From positions 4,647,910 to 4,711,909 of the forward strand of contig ML664161.1 in NCBI GenBank assembly GCA_007570785.1: a DNA stretch of 64,000 nucleotides. The letters run 5' to 3'. How positions within the stretch are numbered: position 1 is the first letter of the stretch; each line of letters begins with the position of its first letter. This stretch comes from Antilocapra americana (Eukaryota > Chordata > Mammalia > Artiodactyla > Antilocapridae). The notes under the pieces are model-generated. The model did no database searches. It saw only the letters and a program-made list of their open reading frames with translations, and was not told where the DNA came from. This document shows positions 1-39,789 of the stretch, piece by piece. The translations under genes were made by a program, and so were the position numbers.

Positions 1-1440
1 GTACAGTTATAATGAAGGCTTTCTCTGGTGCTGGTGCATTCGGTGAAGGGAAGGGTCTGTAGATTTTCAGATAATTCCCTGGTCCGGCTTCTCCTTCTCA
101 CAGTCTATAGACTCCTTTCTATGCAGTTAGCGCCACCTGCAGGGCTTTAATTTGCTTCTTCTGTCTGTTTCAAAGCTGTTGGCTCTGCTAGCTTAAGCGT
201 CTTCTGTCTGCTGGTCTTTTAAGTGTCTATTCAGTGCTTTGGAGTTTGCCCTGCTCCTGGTGAGAGGGCTTCCCCCGCCCCCTCTGCTCAGGCTCTCTGT
301 CTTCCGCCCAGCACAGTTGGGGAGTGGGGCTTCTCCCCTCCCCCGGCCCAGCTGGTGGGTTTTCTCAGCGTGCAGCTAAGCAGGCCTTCTTGGTCGGGCT
401 TGTCCTTCTCACAGTCTACAGTCTCCTTTCTATGCAGTCTGTTCTACAGGCAGGGATTTAATTTTGGAGTTTGCCCTGCTCCTGGTGAGAGGGCTTCTCC
501 TGCCCCCTCTGCTCAGGCTCTCTGTCGTCCGCCCAGCACAGTTGGGGAGTGGGGCTTCTCCTCTCCCCCGGCCCGGCCGCTCTTGCAGCTGAGCACTCCT
601 TCTAAGATGTACACAGCACCGATCTGTCCAGAATCCCCAGAAGTCTTGGTTAGCCTCCCCGGGGCTGGGTTATGCCCACTGCTCTCAGGCGGGGGCTGGG
701 CCGGTCCACAGCCCGCAGCTGCCCAGCCTCTCTGTTGACTCCTCACCGCCCTTTGTTTTGTGCACGGGCCTGGGGGTGGGGTGCTTTTCCTGGAAGGTTA
801 GGTCCCTCAGGCTGCTCCGTTCCCTGAGCCCGCGGCCCGCCCCTCCCTGAGCAGGAGCAGTCCGCTTCGGCCGTGCTGCCGCTCGGCTGTGCTTTGTAGC
901 CAGAGACGAACCTTGCAGGGCTTAGTTATTAATCTGCTTCTTCTCTCAGCTATATTGCTCTCCAAGATCCACCGCAGATCTGCCAGAGAGAATGCTCCCT
1001 GGTATTCGGAAACCTTTCTCCTCTTTTTTTTTTTTATTCCTCTTTATTCCAGACTCCCCTTCCGGGACGGAACCCGTCCCCAGATCTTTGTCTCTCCCTC
1101 TACTTTTTTTTTTCTTTTCTTTCTTTTGTCCTACCTCCTCACGTCGGCAATGGGTCGCCTCTCCAGATGCCCGATGTCCTCTGCCAGCATTCAGTTCCTG
1201 TTTTTTGGAGTTTGCTCGGCCTATAAAAGTTCTTTTGGTATATTTATTGGGGAGAGAGTGTTCTCCCCGTCCTATTCCTCCGCCATCTTAGTTTTCCTCC
1301 CTCGCATTCCTTTTATAATTTTTTATGATAAATTAAATCTCTGTAAGTTTTCTTTCTCCCTAGCTCTGGTTCTTTGATTTGCCTGGCCATTTCCCCCTTA
1401 TTGGAGAGATATTTGATGGGCTTTCTTTTTTTTTTTTTGG
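1..1440 (-). mobile_element. L1 5' UTR fragment, antisense (ruminant L1)
   Basis: Read on the minus strand, the segment from about 1295 leftwards begins aagatggcggaggaatagga and continues through ctgaatgctggcagaggaca and a purine-rich run, then GC-rich sequence. This matches my memory of the ruminant L1 5' end. No ORF1 or ORF2 is attached within the window. 240-600 contains an imperfect internal duplication. An antisense LTR was considered but fits less well. The left limit may lie beyond base 1. Confidence 0.6.
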
Positions 1441-2092
1441 CTTGATTCAACAGAACAGGAAAAACAACATAAACATGTATCTTACAGAAAAATCTAAGTT
1501 AAGAGACTATCGAAAAGAGTCCCAGTAGGCTGAATAGCTGAAGGGAGAAGCAAAAGAAAGAACAAGATGAAAAGATGAAATCATTGATATCATAATTTCA
1601 CAGATGTTGCAATTACAAAATTAAACCTCTTTGTTTCTCTTATTTCCTTTCTTCTGTCCTCTTGGTTTTAATACACATCTCAATTTAATAACACCTGTTT
1701 TTTTAGGAGAAGGGATATTTAAAAAGGAAAAAGGTGTACACGTCTTTTTAAAAATAACACAATGGAATATATTTATTCATTCCATAGGATTTTATTCCCT
1801 TAATAACTAAAGTTTAAATCTAAGGCTTCTTGTCATCCTTCTGAATTACACTGGGCCATTATTTGTCATGCATATGACATGATACTTTGCATAATGCATT
1901 TTCTGTTCAAAAACTTTTAGTGACTAAAATGTAATCTTAAGACATTTCAAAGAATAGTGATGTGTTCTCTACATTTCCATTTTATGATTTGATTAGTCCG
2001 TCACCATACCCCTACCTTCCACAGAAGTATATAGCTATTTTTGAAAGTTATCAGGATGATTTTGACAGCTTAGCACCTGAGCAGTACTCCTT

Positions 2093-2300
2093 AGGCTTCT
2101 CTGGTGGCTCAGACAGTAAAGAGTCGTCCTGTAGTGTGGGAGACCCAGGTACAATCCCTGGATCAGGAAGGTCCCCTCGAGAAGGAAATGGCAACCCACT
2201 CCAGTATTCTTGCCTTGAAAATCCCATGAACAGAGGAGCCTGGCAGACTACAGTTCATAGGGTTGCAAAGAGTTAGACATGACTGAGCGACCTCACTTCA
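2093..2300 (+). mobile_element. Bov-tA SINE, near full length
   Basis: Starts with the tRNA-like ggcttctctggtggctca (A box region), then gaaggaaatggcaacccact, and ends gactgagcgacctcacttca. Imperfect target duplications flank it: agtactcctt at 2083-2092 and agtagtcctt at 2300-2309. Confidence 0.93.
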
Positions 2301-5300
2301 GTAGTCCTTCACAAAGCATGCATAGGTAATTCATCTTTGTTGCTTTGAAAACACAATGATTTATCCTGAGAGATTTGGCAAATTCTTCTGCCTTTAATTG
2401 TACTGCTTGACATCCAACAGACAGCTCCTTGTATATATCCCAAGGATAAAAGATTCATCTACTAGCACAAATTAATTCTTTGCATGTGTCTTCTATTGTT
2501 GGGTGCTCTGTAAAAAAAAAAAACAACAAAAAACTTGGTTGTTCTTTTACAAGAAAATCAGTTCTTTTTTTCCAATAATGAATGCTTGCATCACTTATAA
2601 TAGTTTACATTCTCCTTTTTATTCTCTTCCGTATATGTGGTCCTCTTTCTTTCTAGTACTGCCATCATACTATAGTCCTTTTGAGGGCAATTCTAGATCC
2701 AACTTGAAGCAAGAATTTAATTATGGGAGCCATCATCAGTGGAAATAAGGAAATAAGTCAGCTTAGAGAGCAAGGGTAAACAAATAGCCTGAAGTTCACA
2801 TTTTTTCCTGGCTATGATGCTTATACAGGTAATGGCAACTTGCCTCTCTGTCTGAGGACCAGCTGGTTTCATTGGACATTGATTAAAATAATCATTCCAA
2901 TTTTAGAAAAGTTAAAATTGGGGATAAGAAGGAACACTGTGCATATTACAATTGAAGCTTGCTAAATTATAGGTTGCTTAAATACATATTGTTTCACAAG
3001 GTAATGACTCTCTTTTTTTGTATGTGACAAATTCTTTGAAAAATTTCCCAGCTTCATTTCTGCTGATCTAGGTTAAACCTGTCTCTTAATCAGGAAACAC
3101 AGATCTAGAAATGTCAACTTTCTTGTTCCAAATTTCATCAAGTGAGCTAAAACTACTCTAACCAAAATTAGAGTAGTAGTTTCCAACCAGTCAATACCTT
3201 CTCATGGGGGAAAAAGACCTTCATGAATTTAAGTATACACACTATAAGTAACTGTCTTATTTTCATTTGGAAATGTTTGTTCTTTTATGTGATTATAAGA
3301 GGCATTATTGTTGTGAATTTTTTTGCCCCCATCCCAGTATATGTACTTGGTAAAGTAAAAATTTAGCAAACTTATATTTAGTTCCCTCAATATAAAAAAT
3401 TTACATGCAAAAATCTGAGAATTAATAGGCCAGAGGGCTTCAAGACAGTGTTCTTCCTAAAAAAAAAAAAAAAAACAAAACTTTTTACTTTGTACTAGGA
3501 TATAGCTGATTAACAAAAAACTATTGTAATAATTTCAGATATTCTTTGCAGTAGGCATTTCTCCCTAGTTAAGTCCCATGCCTGTTTCTTGCTGGAGAAA
3601 GGACCTTCTTCAGCTATTTATCTCACCCTCTAAAAAACACTTCCTTTGCTTTCTCAACTCAAAATATGAAACCACTTTTTAAAAATTTCAAATAATTGAG
3701 TTATCAAAAAAGAAATGTTACATATATGAATTAATCAACCTCTCTATAAATAAGACTACTATCTTTTTTTTTATTATTCTAGCTTTGGGTTCTGTGATTC
3801 CTCATACCTCAATTATAAAATGATGTAGTTCTCTAACCTGTTTCAGTGACGTGTTTTCTGAAGCAAGATACTAATACATGTGTCTACAACCTACCCTACC
3901 AACAGCAATAGCAGGAGAAATGCAAGAATTAACAGTTTATCCACAGCTCAGCTGCCTTTGCCTTCTAGCACCAAACACAGTCCACTATTAGTCTGGCACT
4001 GTAGCCCCTTGTTTTTACGAAGAAAGTAGCTTGAAAATAACCCCCAAAGTGATGTTCCATGTGAAAGCAATACGTTGTAGAATGCATGGATTGTTATGAT
4101 TAACGGTGGGACCCTGGCATTTTGTAGACAAATGTTAATGTAGTAACATTTGGCTATCACCTTTTGCGATTTTTCAAGGTGGTATACTTGTTAATGCATC
4201 CCATGTCCAGCCATTGTATTATGCCAGCATTGGTGACAGTGCCACTTTGTCAGGCTGGAAAGACAGTCTCAGACCCAATAAGGAAACACTTTATCAAAGG
4301 GAGTAAAAAATGGAAATGAGCTACTACCTGTGGGCTCAAATTAAATTAGCCTCACGAATGCAGAAGCAGCAGCACTCTTGCTGTTCCTTCTAATGCAGCT
4401 CTGTGGACCTTTAGATCTCATGCTATATTCATTCCACAGATATTTATTGGGCACCTAATATGTGGAATGCATTAGGTGCTTATTCTGATTATCCTAAGAT
4501 ATAAAAGGTGAATGTACTTCTATTGTGCCTTCAGAAAGCCTCGGAGAAGAGAGAACACATGTACGGAATTGTCTGTAATAGAAGGAAGTAGTGGTACATG
4601 CTATTGGAGAGGTAGAGGCAAAATGTGCCAAGATTTCAGAGAAAGGGGAAATAGCTGTTTAACTGAAGAGCTAGGAGGGCATTCATAAAAGAAACGGAAG
4701 TGGTTAGGAACCCTGATAAGTGGTTAGGATTTGAACATATGGAACCAGGTTGAAATTGTTCCAGAAAGAAAACTACACAAGCCAGAAACAGGAGAGGGAA
4801 ATTCTGGGATATGTATTGCAAAAGGGATTCTCAGTAGAAATGCAGGATCCTGGAAGAAGAGTAATGGATATAGAAGGAAATGCTGGCATAACACAGCAGT
4901 GAGTTATGTTCAAGACTAAAGATTTGGGGGTTTAGTCTCTGGGTATAAGGGTGATCCCAAGGCTTTATAAATATAGGAATACCTGTTCATAACAGCACAT
5001 CAAGTCAGTTCATCGGGAGGATATGCAGTTGTTGGAATAAGGAGGACAGTAGCCTGGGATTCAGAGAGTGGCTGAGGGTTCTTGGTGGAATCCTTAGGAA
5101 TGCATTAAAAGGAAGAACTGCCACCATGGTCAGGGGAATGATCATGGGGTGGTGGCTAGAAGTGTTAGGGATGCAGTATGGAGTAAGGGTTGACCATTCC
5201 TGAACATAAGGGGAAAAGAGATGGGGGAGAGTCAAAGACTTTGACATTGACATTCTAAGGAAATAAAAAAGAGTGGGTTTGCTTGATAAGACAAAGATTC

Positions 5301-5334
5301 CTATTTGAGCCACCTTGAATTTGAAATGCTGGCA

Positions 5335-5699
5335 AGAGTGGTGTTGGAGAAGACTCTTGAGAGTCCCTAGGACTGCAAGAAGATCCAACTGGTCCATCCT
5401 AAAGGAGATCAGTTCTGGGTGTTCATTGGAAGGACTGATGTTGAAGCTGAAACTCCAATACTTTGGCCACTTCATGCAAAGTGTTGACTCATTGGAGAAG
5501 ACCCTGATGCTGGGAAAGATTGGGAGCAGGAGGAGAAGGGGACAACAGAGGATGAGATGGCTGGATTGCATCTCCGACTTGATGGACATGAGTTTGGGTA
5601 AACTCTGGGAGTTGGTGATGGACAGGGAGGCCTGGTGTGCTGCGATTCATGGGGTTGCAAAGAGTCGGACATGACTGAACCATTGAACTAAACTGATTA
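5335..5699 (+). mobile_element. BovB (RTE) LINE 3' end
   Basis: Carries the end of the BovB reverse-transcriptase frame ([19 protein letters not shown], then [20 protein letters not shown] and HGVAKSRT), followed by the short BovB tail gactgaaccattgaactaaac. It is 5'-truncated, as most BovB copies are. Confidence 0.93.
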
Positions 5700-5851
5700 G
5701 CGTAAAATATCACACTCATAGTAAACACAGTCATTTCCCAATAGTTGTGTTATTGAATGACAGATACTACTATTGTATAGTGACTTTAATTTCTTAGTCT
5801 TGTACTAGATAACATTCAGTGAAAACAATGTGTCTTTGCTGGGTAGAGGGA

Positions 5852-6064
5852 AGAAGAATTGATGCTTTTGAACTGTGGTGTTGGAGAAGACTCTTGAGAG
5901 TTCCTTGGACTGCAAGGAGATCCAGCCAGTCCATCCTGAAGGAGATCAGTTCTGAGTGTTCATTGGAAGGACTGGTGTTGGTGATGGACAGGGTGGCCTG
6001 GCATGCTGCGGTTCATGGGGTCGCAAAGATTCAGACACGACTGAGCAACTGAACTGAACTGAAT
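5852..6064 (+). mobile_element. BovB LINE 3' end with internal deletion
   Basis: Same BovB tail as the preceding copy, starting at gaagaattgatgcttttgaa. It lacks the part equivalent to about 5444-5614 of its neighbour; the join lies at a shared gttg. It ends gactgagcaactgaactgaa. Confidence 0.9.
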
Positions 6065-6723
6065 TAAAAATACAGTTTTCCAAATGTGTTTGCTCACTAC
6101 CACTTTACTTGTTGTTTTAATGATAATTTGTTTTTTTTTTAATATCAAGAGCAAGGAAGCTACTTAATTGTTTGAATAGGTAGTTTAGATGCCTTCCAGA
6201 TGCCTACAGTGACAGACAAAGTGTCAGAATATGGGGAGAGAGGGAATCCTATTTCCAGTGTGTGCCAGTCAGGCTCTTTGTTGGGAGACAGGGCAGGTGG
6301 AACACTAGTTGCCAAGAGGCAGGAATATCATTCTAAGATATCTGGGCTCAGACACTGCTTTCTTGTCCCAATAAAAAATGGTTTAAGGACCAGATGAGCT
6401 TGATATTTTGAATAGTTATTTAAATAGAATCACTAGTTTACTGGTGTAAGCTGAAATAGTCCTATAAACCTGAGTATGAAAGGATAGTGTTGCTGGAGCA
6501 AGGCTCCTCCCTGCACAGAGATGGGCACTGAGGACAGCAGCCTCCTAGGAACTGATGCCTAAGGAAAACCACACAAGACCTGCCAAATCTGCTTTTTCTC
6601 AGGGTTACCACTTCCTATGGTTTCAGCAGCTTGGGCTGAGTAAACTGGGGCTCCTGGCAGGTGTGTGTCTGATATCTCCCCACTAGTTGTTAACCCAGAT
6701 GGTGCATTAGTTTCACATGAAAA

Positions 6724-6945
6724 TGTTAGTCACTCAGTCATGTCTGATTCTTTGTGACCCCACGGACTGCCAGGGGGAGTAGTTGCCCCAGTAGACTGCC
6801 AGGCTCCTCTGTCCATTGGGATTCTCCAAGCAAGAATACTGGAGTGGGTGGCCATTCCCTTCTCCAGAGGATCTTCCCAATCCAGGGACCGAATCCAGGT
6901 CTGCTGCATTGCAGGCAGATTTTTTACTGTCTGTGCCATCAAACT
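6724..6945 (-). mobile_element. Bov-tA SINE, antisense
   Basis: Minus-strand Bov-tA: gttagtcactcagtcatgtc at the left (SINE 3' end), ggagtgggtggccattccct in the middle, and gcattgcaggcagatttttt at the right. A short extra segment of about 25 nt lies near 6771-6797 (gggggagtagttgccccagt). Confidence 0.9.
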
Positions 6946-7107
6946 GTAGTAAATGGGTAAAGGGGCATTTGAAAAGCCTACCTTCAGTAACTGATCTTAA
7001 ACCCTGTGAATATTTTTTGGTTTTCACTTTGGTTGTCCTGGGCCTACATAGTTAAGTGTTAGCTAGAATAAACTGTTTCAAAGTCATGACCAAAATATAT
7101 ATGATGA

Positions 7108-7313
7108 AAGTGGTAGTCATTCAGTCATGTCTAACTCTGCGACCCCCTGGATTATAGCCAGCCAGGCTCCTCTGTCCATGGAATTCTCCAGGCAGCAATA
7201 CTGGAGTGGGTTGCCATTTCCTTCTCCAGGGGGTCTTTCCAACCCTGAGATCAAATCTGGGTCTCTTGCATTGCAGGCAGATTCTTTACCATCCGAGCAA
7301 CCAAAGAAACCTC
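7108..7313 (-). mobile_element. Bov-tA SINE, antisense, exact target duplication
   Basis: Runs from agtggtagtcattcagtcat to gattctttaccatccgagca on the + strand. The 11-nt repeat atatatgatga flanks it at 7097-7107 and 7314-7324. It lies about 340 bp before the exon 2 acceptor. Confidence 0.93.
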
Positions 7314-7670
7314 ATATATGATGAGGCTGTGAAACCTGATAAATTAGCCTCACCACACATTGTTAAATATGTACCTATATATACTTAACCTCATGAAGAT
7401 GGGACCAGGGCTGTCTTGTTCCTGGGAGTATCCCCAGAACTCAGCAGCATTACTTGCTCATTTAGCTATTAATTGATTAATAGGATCTTCCAACAAATCC
7501 CTTAATGAGCTTTTGTTATAGAGACAATAACACTGCATGTGTTTAAAAACTTTTGGTTTGCTTTAAAGCTTTTCCAAGAAATTATTTTTATTATTATTTT
7601 ATGGTTCCATTTCTCTGAGATAATAATTGATATGTAAATTATTGTTCTCCAGGCTTGAGATTATTCCAGC

Positions 7671-35969
<28,299 letters not shown>

Positions 35970-36221
35970 ATCATTTTATTCGAGTAACAAAGAAAACAGT
36001 AACTAAGCACATTATGTTTGCAACTGGTATATATTTGAGACTTGTGTTTTACAATGTATCTTAAAATAATATTTAAAGTAGTTCCTGATAAAAATAATGT
36101 ATGTAAATTATAAGCCAACTTGTCAAGGAATGTTATCAGTATTATTGAGGTAATGGTCCTGTCATGTCATTGTATTTGTTGTGCTAGTATTTAAAATAAA
36201 AGTACATAGTGAACATGTGAA
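35970..36221 (+). other. SERPINI1: SERPINI1 3' UTR
   Basis: AT-rich sequence after the stop codon, similar to the short human SERPINI1 3' UTR as I recall it (starts atcattttatt, contains tgtcaaggaatgttatcagt). The end is inferred about 20 nt after the AATAAA at 36195-36200. The exact cleavage site is not determined. Confidence 0.8.
36195..36200 (+). terminator. Polyadenylation signal AATAAA of SERPINI1
   Basis: Canonical hexamer 226 nt after the stop codon, followed by a T-rich stretch (ctctgtttttcatttt) at about 36225-36240 that suits a downstream element. A second AATAAA at 36457-36462 could serve a longer isoform but has no other support. Confidence 0.8.
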
Positions 36222-37494
36222 CAGCTCTGTTTTTCATTTTAGAAGTTGTAGTATATAGATACCTCGAGGTAGAATTTGGAAACAGTGATACTTCTGGACA
36301 TCTTAAGTCTTTCATAACTGTGCAGAAACAAAGCTCCAAAGTAATTGAGCATTATTCACTTACAGATAACAAGCAACAACTAGGGAGGTATTTTTGTGGA
36401 CAGCTACTCCACAAAAACTCTGATTGCTGTTTCTCTGAAGACAGTGCATAGTTTAAAATAAAAACCTGCAAACTGAACATCTTCTGTGTGGCTCCATGAA
36501 AAATCTAGTTAGGAAAAAAATGGGGGCTGTGCCAACCCATAGCTTATAGCTAGAGCCTATGGACTGTGTCTTTAAAGACCTGCTTGGCTTCATCAGGGTG
36601 GTATAGAGTACAAGCCTGGTATATTGCCATGTTTGCTGCTGCAAGTAAAATCTGACCTACCACTTAGTTCCTCCAAGTGCCCAAATAAGCCAGATGAGCA
36701 AATTAATAATAAAAATATGCCCTCTGGTATGTCACTGGAGAATAAACTAGAAAAACTCTGCTGGTACAGATCCTGGAAACTAGCAGGTCACAGGCTGAAA
36801 GCTGCTCACAGGGATATTCTTGTTTGTTCTGGGTAAGAGGTTTTCCTTTTTTGAACTTAAAGATCTGTAATTAGAGTATCACATTCCTTGTTTTTCCCTT
36901 TGGTTCCCGATGGTTCTGGAATACACTTGTGTTTGAGACCTCTTAAGAGATATGTCCTTTGTGTAATGTTTTGCTTTTATTTTCTAGTACAAGTGTTGTC
37001 AATTCCGGTGGGGACAGTATCGATTTCTTAAGTTCTCTAGTAACTTATTTTGTTATCCTGTGGCTGAAATAACAGCATTCCTGTGAAGGGGGGTGGGGTG
37101 GGTGCATGGAGAAGGAATATCTCATCAGATTCCATGATAGAACTAGACTCATTTAATGCCAAAATTTTGATTCTTGGATTAATTGTTTCTGAAAAAGTTT
37201 GAAATGTTTCAAAATTTAATGGAAACAGTTTGATTGTGACTTTCTTGTATGTTAGGTATTTTGCTATGATTTGAAGCTGTTAAGAAGAATTGATATTATT
37301 AACTTTAATTCTGTTCAGGAGAGTTGTGGTTTGGAGCAAGCAGGACTGACTTTGACATACTGAATTCTAAACTGAGAGGAAAAGCTTGAAAATCTGTATT
37401 TTTTAAAAAGTTCCCTCGGTGATTTTGTTATACACTAAATCTTGAATATTGCTAAAATAAAGGATACATGTGGAACACTTATATATTATTTGTT

Positions 37495-37722
37495 TGCATG
37501 CATGAGTGCTCAGTCGTTCAGTCATATCCAACTCTTTGTGACTCTGTAGTCTGTAGCCTGCCAGGCTCCTCTGTCCATATGGATTCTCCAGGCAAGTATA
37601 CTGAAGTGGGTTGCCATTTCCTCCTCCAGGGTATCTTCCTGACCCAGAGACTGAACCCACATCTCCTGCGTCCTTTTGCATGGGCAAGGTGGATTCTTTA
37701 CCACTGAGCCCCTGGGAAGCCT
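37495..37722 (-). mobile_element. Bov-tA SINE, antisense
   Basis: gcatgcatgagtgctcagtc to ctttaccactgagcccctgg on the + strand. It is the first SINE downstream of the gene. Confidence 0.93.
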
Positions 37723-37802
37723 CACTAGTTGTTTAAATGTGGTTAATTCACATTATTAGATCAATCAATAAGTACCCTAAATTGGTTTTTTATGTATAAT
37801 GC

Positions 37803-37932
37803 GATCACTTGGGTATCTCATTAAAAATGCAGATTCTCATTTAGTAGCTTTGGGGTGGAACCTGAGATTCTACATTTCTAACAAGTTCCAGGCAATGCCA
37901 TTACTGTTGGCCCATGGACTCAGGTTGGTAGC
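37803..37932 (+). repeat. MER5-type DNA transposon fragment
   Basis: tcacttgggtatctcattaa, ctgagattctacatttctaa and caagttccaggcaatgcc follow MER5A; the terminal repeats are lost. Confidence 0.65.
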
Positions 37933-38197
37933 AAAGCTCCGTTTAACATAGGTTTGTTTACATGTTTGATATTTTTACATATTGAAACAGAAAAAATTGA
38001 TAATTTTCATGCAACTTGGAGAGAGTCAAGAGATAGGGTTGTAGTTTACATGAAGAGTGCGGTGAATTTATTAAAAATGATTTTACTCTAGAGCTCTTTT
38101 TTTTTAATTACACACTACAGAAAAATGCAGACTTCCTGTGCATATTAGAACACTTGAAATATAGTCTTTAAAAATATAAAGACATTTATAGCAATGC

Positions 38198-38452
38198 CAG
38201 GAGAGGGCATTGCCTGGAAAATCCCATGGACGGAGGAGCCTTATAACCTGCAGTCCATGGGTTTGCTAGGAGTCAGACACGACTGAGCGACTTCACTTTC
38301 ACTTCTCACTTTCATACATCGGAGAAAGAAATGGCAACCCACTCCAGTGTCCTTGCCTGGAGAATCCCAGGGACAGGGGAGTCTGGTGGGCTGCCCTCTG
38401 TGGGTTCACACAGAGCCTGACATGACTGAAGCGACTTAGCAACAGCAGCAGC
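38198..38452 (+). mobile_element. Bov-A2 SINE (two-monomer)
   Basis: Monomer one ends gactgagcgacttcactttc and is linked by cacttctcactttcatac to monomer two, gaaagaaatggcaacccact to gaagcgacttagcaacagca. Two tandem Bov-A units with this linker define Bov-A2. Confidence 0.9.
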
Positions 38453-39019
38453 CTACCAATGACACAGAAGAATCTATGAGTATCCAAGGACACAATATTT
38501 AACATTTAATCTTTTACTACTTGTATATTCAGAAGACTTTTGGTTTATTCATAAAGCTGAGGTTATTGGAGACCAGTGTTCTCATTTTCATTTGTAATGT
38601 ACACAGGCTGTTGATTCAGTATTGATATTCTGTGTTTGTAATGTTCTTTATTACCGTTTCACTACTTCTTAAGCATTACCTATATTGTTATACCTGTGTT
38701 GCCATCAGTCAACTAAATGAGTTACCTACAAGGGACAGTAAACATCATTAGACAAGCATGTGGATTTTATAAAGTCCAAAATGCAATTTTCATTTGCTGA
38801 TATAAGATTAAACTTTACCATTCAGAATGTTTACCTTAAAATATTTTAAAACAATTTAGATGTCCCTTAAATCAAAACGGAGTCTCCCTTATTATTAGCA
38901 TGTTTATGGAATACTTGATAGTATTAAAAATATAATACTTGATAGTACAAAGGTTTTCCTATTGTTTTATCTTGTTTATAATTTCTTAAATATTTCCTTT
39001 CTATTGAAAAATAAATCTT

Positions 39020-39665
39020 TTAGATTTGTTTTATTTAAATTGGGGCATAATTGTTTTACAATATTATATTAGCTTCAGGTATACAACATAATAATTCAAA
39101 TTTTTTATAGCTTATACTCCATTTAAAGTTATTATAAATACTGCCTATATTCCCAGTGCTACACAGTACGTCTTTGTTGCTTATTTGTACATAGTAGTTT
39201 TTACCTCTTAACCTCCCTACTTTATCTTGCCGCTCCCCTCTTTCCTCTTCCCATTGGTAACCACTAGTTTGTTCTCTACATCTGTAAGTCTGTTTCTTTT
39301 ACATTACATTCGTTTGTTTTACTTTTTAGATTCAACATATATGTGATAACATACAGTATTTATCTTTCTCTTATTTTCCTTAGCAGAATAGCCTCTAGGT
39401 TCATCCTTGGTTTTGCAAATGGCAAAACTTCTTTCTTTTTATGGCTGAGTAATATTCCATACATATACATATGCCACATCTTTGTTATCCATTCATCTGT
39501 TGTTGGGTGTTTAGACTGCTTCCCTAATCTGGCTATTGTAAATAATGCTGCTATGAATCTTGGGGTGCATGTATCTTTTCAAATTAGTGTTTTCATTTTC
39601 TTAAGCTGTATGAACAGGAGTATAATTACTGGATCATATGGTACTTATATTTTTAGTGTTTTGAG
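39020..39665 (-). mobile_element. Older L1 3' fragment, antisense
   Basis: Antisense L1 3' UTR and ORF2 tail: ggcataattgttttacaata at the left, tggctgagtaatattccata, then gctattgtaaataatgctgc and actggatcatatggtactta. Confidence 0.85.
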
Positions 39666-39789
39666 GAGAAAAATTAAAAAGTATAGGCCAGTTTCATTTT
39701 CTTTAAAATGTATGTTAGCACACAAACACATAGACACAGATATACATATATGTTGTGATTACCACAACCAAGTTGATTAACAAATATAT

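Larger units (their letters stand above)
1..7652 (+). other. SERPINI1 intron 1, 3' part
   Basis: Everything upstream of the acceptor at 7651-7652 is read as intron 1, because the human gene has a noncoding first exon far upstream next to PDCD10. No exon, CpG-island promoter or PDCD10 sequence is recognised here. Contents are L1, BovB and SINE copies listed separately; 1441-2082 and 2310-5334 hold only AT-rich sequence in which I see nothing definite. Confidence 0.8.

Noticed and set aside
223..738. 171-codon open frame rich in Pro and Ser
   Set aside because: It lies in the GC-rich, internally repeated antisense L1 5' UTR; the two halves repeat because the DNA is duplicated, and no protein family is recognised.
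1219..1228. TATA-like cctataaaag as a promoter
   Set aside because: It lies inside the antisense L1 5' UTR and reads as part of that element; no start site or gene follows on the plus strand.
5005..5589. 194-codon minus-strand open frame
   Set aside because: Its right part is the antisense of the BovB 3' end; no motif or splice support.
36457..36462. Second AATAAA as the main SERPINI1 poly(A) site
   Set aside because: The signal at 36195 matches the short 3' UTR known for the gene; the later one has no supporting context.
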